Source of the DNA: Streptacidiphilus jeojiense
Lineage (GTDB): Bacteria; Actinomycetota; Actinomycetes; Streptomycetales; Streptomycetaceae
Reading direction: 5' to 3'
DNA: 64,000 nucleotides
NCBI RefSeq assembly: GCF_000719095.1
Contig: NZ_JOEH01000021.1
Span: 62,001 to 126,000, forward strand
Made by a program: the position numbers and the translations under genes. Under the pieces are notes generated by a model. It was not told the DNA's origin and did not search any database. It was given only the letters and a program-made list of their open reading frames with translations. Position 1 is the first letter of the stretch. Every line of letters begins with the position of its first letter. This document shows positions 23,669 through 32,157 of this stretch, piece by piece.

Positions 23669-24828
23669 GACGAACCTTCGGCGATCGGATTCTTGGATCT
23701 GGCGTCGCAGGTGGTTTGGAGACTGGCCGATGGGGAGGGACGGGCCGCGGGGGTCTGTTCCCACAGGGGCCGGACTTCCTCCGGGCGTCCGTGGAGCGCG
23801 CTGACCAGGCCCCGGACCACGGGCCAGTCGGGGATGGTGCCGGCGAGGAATGAACTGACCTGCTGGGCGGTGAGTTGGTGGGCTGACGATGAGCACAGTC
23901 GGGCCGGAGCGGGACGGGCTGCGGCAAGGTAGAGGCCGCTCACGGCGGCGTGCAGTTCGGAGGCGGCGCTGTCGGAGAGCAGGCGGGGACGTAGACCGCG
24001 TGCCGCCTCCCACAGCGGTCGAAGATGGTCGGGGTCGCCCTGGCAGGCTTCGGCCAGAGTCTTCGTGAGCTTCCAACTGGGCAGACGTTCCCCGGACAGC
24101 ACGCGGGACACGTAGGACGGGGAGACGCCGACGACCTCGGCCAGGGCTCGGATGCTGCTGGTGGAGGAACGCTGAAGATGGGACATGGCACTGCTCAACT
24201 GCCGGACCGGGTCGCTTGCTGTGCCGACCGTGTGATCGGTGGATGCGTCTGCGGTGCGGGTGTCTGCCGAGGGGTTGCACGCGGCGGGGTCGGACCTGGT
24301 GGGGCGCCGCTCGAAGACGGATTCGGTACGGCGTTTGGCGTCGAGGCGGGCCTCGCGTCGGACGAGCATGCGCCAGGTTCGATCGCTGGACCAGCGGGTG
24401 CTTGCGGTGGGGGCGCTCACCTCCAAGGCGCCGCCGATGGCTTTCCAGGTGAGGTTGGGGTGGCGTGAGCGAGTCTGCTGGACCGCGAAGGCCTGTAAAT
24501 CCGTCAGGCCGTGCTGTACGTCGTTGAGCTGGTCCAACAGGGCAAGTGGGTCCAGGTCCGGGTCGCCTGCCACGGTGCGGGACACCAGCCGTTGTGTCTC
24601 TTCTACCTGCATGGCGAAGTCGTGAGCGAACAACTGCAGCGCCCGGTCGTAGCGTTCAGGTGTCGAGGGGCCGGTGACGAGGGGGGTCGATGCGATGCGG
24701 CTTCGGGCGCGCTTGCGACACGCGGCCGAGCGGCACATGGGCGTGCAGTACTTCGGTGGTCTGCCCTGAGTGTTGTGTCGAACATACTTGCGGCCGCAGT
24801 GTGCGCAAGTCGCCGGTGACGATGCCAT
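23665..24828 (-). CDS. Zinc-binding and HTH (XRE-type) regulatory protein
   Basis: This 387-residue protein starts with a Cys-rich segment (residues 8-40: CAHCGRKYVRHNTQGRPPKYC, CRSAACRKRAR) that resembles a small zinc-binding domain. A helical middle follows (DRALQLFAHDFAMQVEET; TWKAIGGALEVSAPTASTRW, a possible second HTH). A canonical XRE HTH lies at about residues 225-280 (IRALAEVVGVSPSYVSRVLSGERLPSW). The C-terminal part has a second degenerate repeat (TAQQVSSFLAGTIPDW). AAGGA lies 8 bases before ATG 24828. It heads an operon with the sigma-like and small proteins. The GC content is visibly below that of the flanking genes, suggesting acquisition. Confidence 0.75.
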   Translation of the reverse strand: MASSPATCAHCGRKYVRHNTQGRPPKYCTPMCRSAACRKRARSRIASTPLVTGPSTPERYDRALQLFAHDFAMQVEETQRLVSRTVAGDPDLDPLALLDQLNDVQHGLTDLQAFAVQQTRSRHPNLTWKAIGGALEVSAPTASTRWSSDRTWRMLVRREARLDAKRRTESVFERRPTRSDPAACNPSADTRTADASTDHTVGTASDPVRQLSSAMSHLQRSSTSSIRALAEVVGVSPSYVSRVLSGERLPSWKLTKTLAEACQGDPDHLRPLWEAARGLRPRLLSDSAASELHAAVSGLYLAAARPAPARLCSSSAHQLTAQQVSSFLAGTIPDWPVVRGLVSALHGRPEEVRPLWEQTPAARPSPSASLQTTCDARSKNPIAEGSS

Positions 24829-24934
24829 GAATGATTTCCTTGGTGGGCGTTCCGGGGGCGCGGTTTCGTTCCGCTTCAGCCCCCGATCCGGACCGGTTCT
24901 TGCACGAAACGCAAACCGGTAATGATCATGTGCA

Positions 24935-24971
24935 ACTGGTGCCGCCGAGGCATTGTCCCGACGGCACCAGT
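24935..24971. terminator. Inverted repeat, possible terminator
   Basis: ACTGGTGCCG (24935-24944) and CGGCACCAGT (24962-24971) form a perfect 10-bp stem with a 17-base loop. It lies 8 bases beyond the stop codon of the small minus-strand membrane gene at 24979, and upstream of the zinc/HTH gene. Confidence 0.55.
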
Positions 24972-24978
24972 GCGTGCT

Positions 24979-25194
24979 CTACCGGAGATTGGCGCGCCGG
25001 TACCCCAGGTGAGAACGGTTGGCTGCGGTGATTGCGGCCAACAGGAGGGCGCCCGCGGCACTGTCAACGGCGGTCCCGCGGATGAGCATGATCGGCAGCA
25101 CCAGGAGGGCAAGGAAGGCGCCCAGGTGCAACGTGACTGTCAGGTCAACACATTGACCCGGCTCGTAGGTTTGAAGAGCTCCAGTACGCGGCAT
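24979..25194 (-). CDS. Small membrane protein, uncertain
   Basis: This 71-residue reading frame (ATG 25194; an earlier start at 25263 is also open) has one long or two short hydrophobic segments (LTVTLHLGAFLALLVLPIML, then AAGALLLAAITAAN) and a basic C-terminus. The hairpin just after its stop supports it as a real transcript. There is no good ribosome-binding site before the ATG. It is not recognised. Confidence 0.4.
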   Translation of the reverse strand: MPRTGALQTYEPGQCVDLTVTLHLGAFLALLVLPIMLIRGTAVDSAAGALLLAAITAANRSHLGYRRANLR

Positions 25195-25263
25195 GTTACG
25201 GTCGTCAAACGCGCGGTCCTGCAACGCCCTAGGGCGCTGGACCGCACTCCGATCGGGAGGCAT

Positions 25264-25746
25264 AGGTCGTCCTTGATCTTGGAGTGAATGTGGACGGTGG
25301 AGCCCCGGCGAAAGGTTGAGCGACCAGACCGGGGCTCCCCGCTATCCGGGGACACTACAGCGACACGTGCATGCCCACGGGGCGCCGTGGAACGTAAGCC
25401 GAAGATTTCCCCTCAAGCCGATGTAGAAAATCTGATTCTTTCGCGTTTGGCTACACTACGGTCAAAAGTGGTCTATGGTAGACGGCTTACTCTCCTAAGG
25501 CGTCTGACTTGTGCAGAACTTGTAGCGCATAGGTGCCGATGGTTCGCGGGAGATCGGCAGTCACGCGTTTTGTTGATGTCGTTGTAGCCACAGATCTCTT
25601 GGGCTTCAGTCCCGCTAGCGGGTTCGCAGGGCGTGCGGGAGTTCGATACGCAACCGTTCGTACAGCTCAGAGGCCCTATCGGCGACGGTTTTGACGGTGG
25701 GTCGGGGTAGAATCAGGGGTGTACGGAGCACCTGGAGGGGGTGGTT
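25264..25746. other. AT-richer intergenic region without confident gene
   Basis: About 480 bases without a reading frame I can support. It includes a stem-loop (25299-25338), a stretch near 25400-25600 with visibly lower GC than the rest of the window, and a 12-base palindrome CCCGCTAGCGGG at 25611-25622. Short open frames here lack ribosome-binding sites and family features. The composition change marks a probable junction of acquired DNA. No integrase, tRNA or clear attachment repeat was found. Confidence 0.6.
25299..25338. terminator. Stem-loop, possible terminator
   Basis: GGAGCCCCGG (25299-25308) and CCGGGGCTCC (25329-25338) pair perfectly over 10 bp with a 20-base loop. It stands alone in the AT-richer gap, so which transcript it ends is unclear. 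Confidence 0.55.
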
Positions 25747-27012
25747 GTGGTGGGCTGGTTGGAGGAGGGGGATGCGCTGGCGGCGGGGTTGGCGCGGGCG
25801 GTGCCGGGGGCGGTGAGTGTGGCCGGGATCGCCGCGTTGGACGGCGCGCCGATGTCGGCGGCCGGGCGGATCGATGCGTTGGTGGCGGTGGCGCGGGCGC
25901 GGTGCTGGCTGGAGGCGGTGCAGATCGCCATGCTCGCCGGCTTGCAGGAGCAGCCGCTGACCTGCATCCCCGGCCACCCCGATGCGCTGGGGGACTTCCT
26001 GGAGACCCAGGAGCAGGTGGCCTGCGCTCTGCGGATCTCCCCGGACACCGCCTACGGACGGCTGGTCGAGGCCCAGCAGTTGACGAGCCGGTTCCCGGCC
26101 TCCCTGGGCCTGCTGGCGGAGGGGCGGGTGCAGATCATGCACCTCAAGGCCCTGCTGGAGCACACCGCTGCCCTGGAGGACGAGGTCGCCGCGCGGGTGG
26201 AGGAATTGGTGCTGCTCAAGCTGCCGACCCAGACCGTGGGCGCGGCCCGCAAGGCCATCAGCCGCGCCGTGATCAAAGCCGACCCGGCCGGAGCCGAGCA
26301 GCGCCACACCCGCGCCCGGGAGGACCGGCGCACCACGCTGCAGCCGCACCCCGAGGGCATGGCCTGGTTCGGAGCGCTGCTGACGGCCGGGGATGCGGCG
26401 CTGGTGGACGCCGCGGTCACCGCGCACGCCCGGACTCTGGACGCAGACGGCCGCACCCTGCCCCAACGCTGCGCGGACGCGCTGGTGGAACTTGTCTCCG
26501 GAACCGCGACAAGTTCCCCGACCGCCACGATCGTGGTCACCGTCCCCTACGACACCCTGATCGGCACCACCGAGGACCCCGCTGACCTCACCGGGTACGG
26601 TCCCCTTACGCCCACTCAGGCCCGCGCCCTTGCCACCCGTCCCGGCAGCGTCTGGCGCCGCCTGCTCACCCACCCCGCCACCGGACAGGTCCTGAAGACC
26701 GATCCGACCAGCTACCGGCCTACCGCCGAGACCACCCGGCATGTGATCGCCCGCGACCCGCACTGCCGCTTCCCCGGCTGCACCCGCCCCTCCCGACGCT
26801 GCGACCTGGACCACGTAGTCCCCTTCAACCACGCGAACCCGCAGGCCGGAGGACCCACCACGCCCGACAACCTGATCCCCCTGTGCCGCAGGCACCACCT
26901 GACCAAGCACCGCGCCGGCTGGCACATCGGCTACAGCAGCGCCTCGGGCAACGTCACCTGGACCGCCCCCACCGGCCACACCTACACCGACCAACCCACA
27001 CCCGCCGCGTAG
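25747..27012 (+). CDS. DUF222 / HNH endonuclease (13E12-repeat family)
   Basis: This 421-residue protein has a DUF222 helical domain (about residues 30-290, e.g. RIDALVAVARARCWLEAVQ, LRISPDTAYGRLVEAQQL, LPQRCADALVELVSG). A C-terminal HNH nuclease follows (about 340-395: DPHCRFPGCTRP, CDLDHVVPFNHANPQAGG, NLIPLCRRHHLTKH) with all Cys, His and Asn metal and catalytic residues present. The family is the REP13E12 group abundant in actinobacteria and often repeated within a genome; its role is unproven. Four GTG codons lie close together; 25747 has the best spacing (8) from GGAGG. It is the right-hand gene of the lower-GC segment. Confidence 0.88.
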   Translation: MVGWLEEGDALAAGLARAVPGAVSVAGIAALDGAPMSAAGRIDALVAVARARCWLEAVQIAMLAGLQEQPLTCIPGHPDALGDFLETQEQVACALRISPDTAYGRLVEAQQLTSRFPASLGLLAEGRVQIMHLKALLEHTAALEDEVAARVEELVLLKLPTQTVGAARKAISRAVIKADPAGAEQRHTRAREDRRTTLQPHPEGMAWFGALLTAGDAALVDAAVTAHARTLDADGRTLPQRCADALVELVSGTATSSPTATIVVTVPYDTLIGTTEDPADLTGYGPLTPTQARALATRPGSVWRRLLTHPATGQVLKTDPTSYRPTAETTRHVIARDPHCRFPGCTRPSRRCDLDHVVPFNHANPQAGGPTTPDNLIPLCRRHHLTKHRAGWHIGYSSASGNVTWTAPTGHTYTDQPTPAA

Positions 27013-27155
27013 CCCTTGGCGCCTGGGCGTGGCCCGTTCGGGCGGCGCGCACCCGGAGTGCGCCCGTCGGGTCCACGATGCGCCGGTTCCACGCCGCAGA
27101 CGCGGTGCTGTCCGGGTCGGCAGGCTGGGCCCGAGGGTGGGAGGGGGACGGCGGG

Positions 27156-29114
27156 GTGGCGGACGAGACCGCTGTGGCCGACACCGGTGCGGAGCAGCCG
27201 GGGGAGTCGAGCGGGACGGGGGAGTCGGGGGAGTCGGGCGAGGAGCTCAGGTTCGCCTACAGCGGCGGGGACTCCGAGGAGTGGGCCGGCGATCTGACCG
27301 GGCGCAGGCTGGGCAGTCGGCTGCCGAGGCTGGTCGGTCGGTCGTTCGCGCTGGCCTGGGCGGTGGACCGGGGGGCGGTGGTGGCCCTGCTGGTGTGTCA
27401 GCTGGTGTCCGGGCTGTCGGGTGCGCTGGGGCTGTTCGCGACGACGCGGGCGCTGGGGGCGCTGATCGGGGCCGCACAGAACCCGGGGCACCTGGGCTCG
27501 GCGGTGCCGTCGGTGCTGGTGCTGGCCGCCGCGGCCGGGGTGCGGGCGGTGCTGGGCGTGGCGATCCAGGGCCTGTCGAACCGGCTGGCACCGCGGATCT
27601 CGCGGGAGGCCGAGTTCAGGATGCTGGAGGCGGCGACCAACGCCGAGATGGCCGCCTACGACCACCCGGGCTTCAACGACCGCTACGACAAGGCCGACCG
27701 GGGCGTCGAGGTCAGCCGGGACATGATCGGGCAGAGCCAGAACCTGGTCTCCTCGTTGGCCACCCTGGTCGCCGCCGCGGTGGTCATCACCGCGCTCGCA
27801 CCGGTGCTGCTGCCGCTGCTGCTGCTCACCGCGGTGCCGCAGGCCCTCGCCTCGGTGAAGGGGGAGCGGATCACCTACCTGTCGTTCCTGGCCACCTTCC
27901 ACGACCGGCGGATGCTGAACATGCTGCGCTGGAACCTGACCCACAAGGACCAGGCGGACCAGATCCGCACCGACACCCTGGCGCCGTACCTGCTGGCGAA
28001 GTACCGGGCCAGCGGGACCAAGGTGGACCGGACCAACGACCGCGCGGCCTGGCAGCGCGCCCGGGTCACCCTGCTCGGCTCCGCCGCCGGGGGCCTGGCG
28101 GCCGCGCTGATGTGGGGCGGCGTCATGTTCCTGCTGGGGACCGGGCGGATCGGCGCGGCCTCGGCCGGCACCGTGGTCTTCGCGCTGCGCTCGGCGGCCC
28201 AGGGGCTGCAGGGCATCGTCGGCTACGGCAGCGACCTGATGCGCACCGGCCGCTACATGGACGACTGGGAGTCGTTCGTGGAGGAGGCCGCCGGGCAGCG
28301 GCTGGACCGCGGTGCGCTGGTGCCGGGGCGGCCCCGCCATGTCGCCCTGCACCGGGTCGGCTACCGCTACCCCGAGGCGGACGAGGACACCCTGCACGAG
28401 GTGGACTTCGAGGTGCGGCAGGGTGAGATCGTCGCGGTGGTGGGGGAGAACGGCTCGGGCAAGACCACGCTGATGAAGCTGCTGTCCGGGCTCAACCTGC
28501 CGACCGAGGGCGTGGTCGCCTGGGACGGCGTCAGCACCCGGGACCTGGACCCGCACGCGCTGTGGCGGCAGACCGCGGTGGTGCCGCAGGAGTTCGCCCG
28601 CTGGCCGATGTCGGCGCGGGAGAACATCCACCTGGGCCAGCCGCGTCCCGGCGGTGACGAGGAGGTGCGCCGGGCGGCCGCGGCGAGCGGCGCCGACGAC
28701 GTGGTCGCCCGGCTGCGCAGCGGTCTGGACACGCTGTTGGCCCGCGAGTGGTGGGGTGGCGTGGCGCTCTCCTCCGGCCAGTGGCAGCGCATCGCCGTCG
28801 CCCGGGCCACCCACCGGGACGCGGGCCTGCTGGTGATGGACGAGCCCACCTCGGACCTGGACCCGCGGGCCGAGCACCGGATCTTCACCGGCCTGCGCCG
28901 GCTGGCCGAGGACCGCGCCGTCGTGCTGGTCACCCACAACCTGTCCAACACCGTGATCGCGGACCGGATCGTGGTGATGGACCGGGGACGCGTCGTCCAG
29001 CAGGGCAGCTTCCAGGAGTTGACCACCCGTCCCGGCCTGATGCGGGACCTCTGGCTGCTGCAGCAGGACCGCAGCGCCCCGCCGGGGGTGGACGGGGCGC
29101 TGCGGGGCGACTGA
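27156..29114 (+). CDS. ABC exporter, fused membrane and ATPase domains
   Basis: This is a 652-residue half-transporter. Residues 1-50 are polar and disordered (Gly/Glu/Ser-rich). Six hydrophobic segments occupy about 70-370, and the ATPase domain about 395-630. Walker A is GENGSGKTT, the signature is LSSGQWQRIAVAR (LSSGQ instead of LSGGQ), Walker B is LLVMDEPTSDLD, and the switch His is in LVTHNLSN. It would act as a homodimer. The substrate is unknown; relatives include lipid, peptide and siderophore exporters. The GTG start at 27156 is not certain because upstream in-frame codons exist. Confidence 0.87.
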   Translation: MADETAVADTGAEQPGESSGTGESGESGEELRFAYSGGDSEEWAGDLTGRRLGSRLPRLVGRSFALAWAVDRGAVVALLVCQLVSGLSGALGLFATTRALGALIGAAQNPGHLGSAVPSVLVLAAAAGVRAVLGVAIQGLSNRLAPRISREAEFRMLEAATNAEMAAYDHPGFNDRYDKADRGVEVSRDMIGQSQNLVSSLATLVAAAVVITALAPVLLPLLLLTAVPQALASVKGERITYLSFLATFHDRRMLNMLRWNLTHKDQADQIRTDTLAPYLLAKYRASGTKVDRTNDRAAWQRARVTLLGSAAGGLAAALMWGGVMFLLGTGRIGAASAGTVVFALRSAAQGLQGIVGYGSDLMRTGRYMDDWESFVEEAAGQRLDRGALVPGRPRHVALHRVGYRYPEADEDTLHEVDFEVRQGEIVAVVGENGSGKTTLMKLLSGLNLPTEGVVAWDGVSTRDLDPHALWRQTAVVPQEFARWPMSARENIHLGQPRPGGDEEVRRAAAASGADDVVARLRSGLDTLLAREWWGGVALSSGQWQRIAVARATHRDAGLLVMDEPTSDLDPRAEHRIFTGLRRLAEDRAVVLVTHNLSNTVIADRIVVMDRGRVVQQGSFQELTTRPGLMRDLWLLQQDRSAPPGVDGALRGD

Positions 29115-29155
29115 CCGTCGGCACGGTGCCGGTCGTCGCGGTGACGGTAGGTCAG
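29111..29155. terminator. Candidate bidirectional terminator
   Basis: CTGACC (29111-29116) pairs with GGTCAG (29150-29155) around an inner hairpin GGCAC-G-GTGCC (29120-29130). It overlaps the ends of the convergent ABC and MFS genes. Confidence 0.45.
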
Positions 29156-30747
29156 ATGTGCACGGCCGGGCCGGAGTCGGTGGCGCCGCGCTTGGTCAGC
29201 AGGCCGACGGCGCTGGCCAGCAGGGCGACCACGGCGGCGACGGTGAAGGCCAGCGACATCCCGCTGAGGAAGGAGTCGTGGGCGACCTGGGTGATGGCCT
29301 GGGCGGTCTGGGTGGGGGTGCCCTTGGCGATCGGGGCCGTGCCGACCTGGACGGCCTGCTTGAGCCCGGCGTAGTCCTGCGCCGAGACGGCGGGCAGCTT
29401 GGCGGCCGCCCACTTGCCGGGCAGCACGCTGTCCACCCTGGCGGCCATCACCGCGCCCAGCACGGCGGTGCCCAGGGTGCCGCCGACCTGCATGGCCGAC
29501 TGCTGGAGTCCGCCGGCCACCCCGGCCAGCTCCACCGGGGCGTTGCCGACGATGATCTCGGTGGCGCCCACGATGACCGGGCTGAGCCCGAGGCCCAGCA
29601 TCACGAACCACAGCGACAGCAGCACGGTGCTGGTCCCGGTGTGCAGCGCGGACATCCCGAACATGGCCGTGGCGGTGATCAGCATGCCGGCCACGATGGG
29701 GATGCGCGGGCCGATCCTGCCGATGACCAGCCCGGCGACCGGCGAGCCGACGATCAGCATCGCGGTCATCGGCAGCAGGTGCACCCCGGCCGCGACCGGC
29801 GACATGCCGCGCACGTTCTGCAGGTAGAAGGTGACGAAGAACAGCGCGCCGAAGAAGCCGAACATCATCAGGATCATCAGCACGGTGCCCGCGGACAGCG
29901 AGACCGAGCGGAACAGGCTGAGCGGCAGCAGCGGGTGCGAGGACCGGGTCTGCCAGTAGGTGAAGGCCGCCGCGAGCAGCACCGCGCCGCCCAGGAAGGC
30001 GAGCGTGCGGGCGTCTCCCCAGCCCCAGGCGGGGGCCTTGATGATGCCGAAGACCAGCAGGAACATCGCCACCGACAGCAGCACGATGCCGGGGATGTCG
30101 AAGGACTGGCCGCTCTTCTGCGGGCGCGCGTCGCGCAGGATCCACAGGCCGAGGCCGAGGGTGAGCAGGCCGACCGGGACGTTGACGAAGAAGACCGACT
30201 GCCAGCTGATGTGCTGGACCAGCAGCCCGCCCACGATCGGTCCGGCCGCGGTGGAGACGCCGATGGCGCCGCCCCAGATGCCGATGGCCATGTTCAGCTT
30301 GTTCGGCGGGAAGGTGGCCCGCAGCAGGCCCAGTGCGGCGGGCTGCAGCAGCGCCCCGAACAGCCCCTGGAGCACCCGGAAGACGATCACTAGCTCGATG
30401 CTGCCGGAGAAGCCGATCGCCGCCGAGGCCGCGGCGAAGCCGACCGCGCCGACCAGGAAGGTGGTGCGGTGCCCGAACCGGTCGCCGATCTTCCCGGCGG
30501 TGATCAGGAAGACCGCGAGGGCCAGCAGGTAGCCGTTGGTCACCCACTGGATGCTGGCCAGCGAGGCGTGCAGATGGGTCTGGATGGCGGGGTTGGCGAT
30601 GGCCACGATGGTGCCGTCGAGCGCCACCATCATCACGCCGACCGCGACGGTCAGCAGCGTCAGCCACGGGTGGCCGCGCAGCCCCCGGCGGCCGTCGGGT
30701 ATTGCGTCGAGCCGGTCCTCGGTTGCTTCAACCACGCGCTCAGTCAT
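29152..30747 (-). CDS. MFS multidrug efflux protein, EmrB/QacA (DHA2) type
   Basis: This 531-residue protein has about 14 membrane segments. Motifs are MMVALDGTIVAIANPAIQTH in helix 1, AGKIGDRFGHRTTFL (motif A) and AAGPIVGGLLVQHISWQSVFF (motif C), typical of proton-driven drug exporters. The loop before the last helix (SVLPGKWAAAKLPAVSAQDY) is family-typical. It is divergent from a TetR gene with two small palindromes between them, so it is probably drug-inducible. Confidence 0.92.
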   Translation of the reverse strand: MTERVVEATEDRLDAIPDGRRGLRGHPWLTLLTVAVGVMMVALDGTIVAIANPAIQTHLHASLASIQWVTNGYLLALAVFLITAGKIGDRFGHRTTFLVGAVGFAAASAAIGFSGSIELVIVFRVLQGLFGALLQPAALGLLRATFPPNKLNMAIGIWGGAIGVSTAAGPIVGGLLVQHISWQSVFFVNVPVGLLTLGLGLWILRDARPQKSGQSFDIPGIVLLSVAMFLLVFGIIKAPAWGWGDARTLAFLGGAVLLAAAFTYWQTRSSHPLLPLSLFRSVSLSAGTVLMILMMFGFFGALFFVTFYLQNVRGMSPVAAGVHLLPMTAMLIVGSPVAGLVIGRIGPRIPIVAGMLITATAMFGMSALHTGTSTVLLSLWFVMLGLGLSPVIVGATEIIVGNAPVELAGVAGGLQQSAMQVGGTLGTAVLGAVMAARVDSVLPGKWAAAKLPAVSAQDYAGLKQAVQVGTAPIAKGTPTQTAQAITQVAHDSFLSGMSLAFTVAAVVALLASAVGLLTKRGATDSGPAVHI

Positions 30748-30789
30748 GCTGCCTGACTTCCTTGGTCGGTGCTGTCTCCCGTCACAATA

Positions 30790-30845
30790 TGTCAGCTACT
30801 GACACTTGGCAAAGACTGACTTATGCATGTTAATGACATGTGTCA
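30790..30845. promoter_or_regulatory. Candidate TetR operators
   Basis: TGTCAGCTACTGACA (30790-30804) is a perfect 6-3-6 palindrome and TGACATGTGTCA (30834-30845) a second one with the same half-site TGTCA. They lie in the AT-richer gap between the divergent MFS and TetR genes. Binding is inferred from position and symmetry. Confidence 0.7.
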
Positions 30846-30897
30846 GCGAGGTATAGTCGGCAGAAACCCGGGGGCGGTTTTATGGAGGTGGCATCCC

Positions 30898-31572
30898 TTG
30901 GTCCAACAGGTTGCGGCCCCCGTGGACCGCGTGGTCGGGCCCGTCGCGGGACTGCGCCAGCGCAAGAAGCAGCGCACCCGCTGCCAGCTGCTGGAAGCCG
31001 CCCAGAAGCTCTTCCTCCGTCAGGGCTACGCCCGCACCACGGTGGACGAGATCACCGCGGCCGTCGACGTCTCGCAGCGCACCTTCTTCCGCTACTTCGC
31101 CAACAAGGAGCAGGTGGCGCTCGCCCTGATGGAGGACGGCGCGGACGACTTCGTCGACTACCTGCGGGCCCGGCCGAGCCATGAGAACCCGCTCCAGGCC
31201 CTGCGCGCCGCGACCCGGGAGACCTGGGAGAGCCGCGACATCTCCGAGCCGGGGGCTTCCCCCGCCACCGCGGCGCTGGAGATATTCCAGCTGATCGAGT
31301 GCACCCCGACGCTGCTCGCCGCCTACCTGCACCGGCTCGCCGAGCAGCAGCAGCTGATCGCCGAGGTGCTCGCCGAGCGCGAGGGCGTCGACCCGGCCGT
31401 CGACCTGCGGCCCAGGGTGCTGGCCGCGGTGTTCAGCGCGGTCGGACGGACCGCCCAGCACGAGTGGGCCGCCGGCGTCGCCGGCCGCGGTGTGGACGTG
31501 GAGGACCTGGTCCAGGTGCTGGACCGGCACTTCGACCAGCTCGGCCCCGCGCTCACCGCCGACTGGCGGTAG
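30898..31572 (+). CDS. TetR-family regulator
   Basis: This 224-residue protein has an N-terminal HTH (RKKQRTRCQLLEAAQKLFLR, then ITAAVDVSQRTFFRYFANKE) and a C-terminal helical domain of the TetR_C/MftR-like type. The start is probably TTG 30898, because GGAGG lies 9 bases upstream; in-frame GTG codons follow within 10 codons. It is divergent from the EmrB-type exporter and most likely represses it through the palindromes at 30790-30845. Confidence 0.88.
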   Translation: MVQQVAAPVDRVVGPVAGLRQRKKQRTRCQLLEAAQKLFLRQGYARTTVDEITAAVDVSQRTFFRYFANKEQVALALMEDGADDFVDYLRARPSHENPLQALRAATRETWESRDISEPGASPATAALEIFQLIECTPTLLAAYLHRLAEQQQLIAEVLAEREGVDPAVDLRPRVLAAVFSAVGRTAQHEWAAGVAGRGVDVEDLVQVLDRHFDQLGPALTADWR

Positions 31573-31604
31573 CCCGCCGAACCTCCCCGCTGCGCACCGT
31601 CGGT

Positions 31605-32108
31605 TCAGTGCGGGCGGAAGGAGCCGAAGGAGCCGCTGTGGTGCAGCAGCGGCGGGGCCTCGCCGTCGCCGCCCGCGTCCAGCACCTCGCCGACCACCAG
31701 CAGGTGGTCGCCGACCTCCTGGTGCAGCACCGGACGCGCCGTCAGCCAGGCCGGGACGCCGTCCAGCAGCGGCACGCCACGGGGTCCCGGGGACCAGCCG
31801 GTGCCGGCGAAGCGGTCGGTGCCGCTGCGGGCGAAGCGTTCGGCCAGCTCGCGGTGGTCCTCGCCGAGGACGTGGACCGCGAAGATGTCGGCGGCCAGCA
31901 CGGCGGCGGCGGTCGAGGCCGTGCTGGAGAGGTAGAAGGAGACCAGGGCGGGCTCCAGCGACACCGAGGTGAACGAGGTGGCGGTGAAGCCGGCCGGCCC
32001 GGGCACGGTCAGCACGGTCACCCCGGCGGCGTGCCGGCGCAGGGTGCGGCGGAGCAGGTCGGCCGGGCTGAGGTCGGCGGGCGCGGAGAGGTCCGTGGTC
32101 GAGGTCAT
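31605..32108 (-). CDS. Flavin reductase (FMN-dependent partner of monooxygenases)
   Basis: This 167-residue protein has the flavin-reductase fold (RRHAAGVTVLTVPGPAGF, TATSFTSVSLEPALVSFYLS, FAVHVLGEDHRELAERF). It would supply reduced FMN to the flavin monooxygenases encoded just upstream. ATG 32108 is preferred over ATG 32135 because AGGGA lies 8 bases before it. It is the last gene of the long minus-strand operon starting at 43.6 kb, which supports a role in two-component desulfonation or desulfurisation. Confidence 0.9.
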   Translation of the reverse strand: MTSTTDLSAPADLSPADLLRRTLRRHAAGVTVLTVPGPAGFTATSFTSVSLEPALVSFYLSSTASTAAAVLAADIFAVHVLGEDHRELAERFARSGTDRFAGTGWSPGPRGVPLLDGVPAWLTARPVLHQEVGDHLLVVGEVLDAGGDGEAPPLLHHSGSFGSFRPH

Positions 32109-32157
32109 GGCGGGTTCCCTGTCTCTGGTGGTCATCGGGGGCGGTCTGCTGTCCTGG

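Noticed and set aside
24922..25287. 121-residue plus-strand frame with several cysteines
   Set aside because: It lacks a ribosome-binding site and overlaps the small membrane frame and hairpin on the other strand; composition is not protein-like.
25288..25587. 99-residue plus-strand frame in the AT-richer gap
   Set aside because: It begins inside a stem-loop, lacks a ribosome-binding site and shows no family feature or codon bias.
25611..25622. CCCGCTAGCGGG palindrome as an attachment site
   Set aside because: No second copy, integrase or tRNA end was found; a short palindrome in isolation is not enough.
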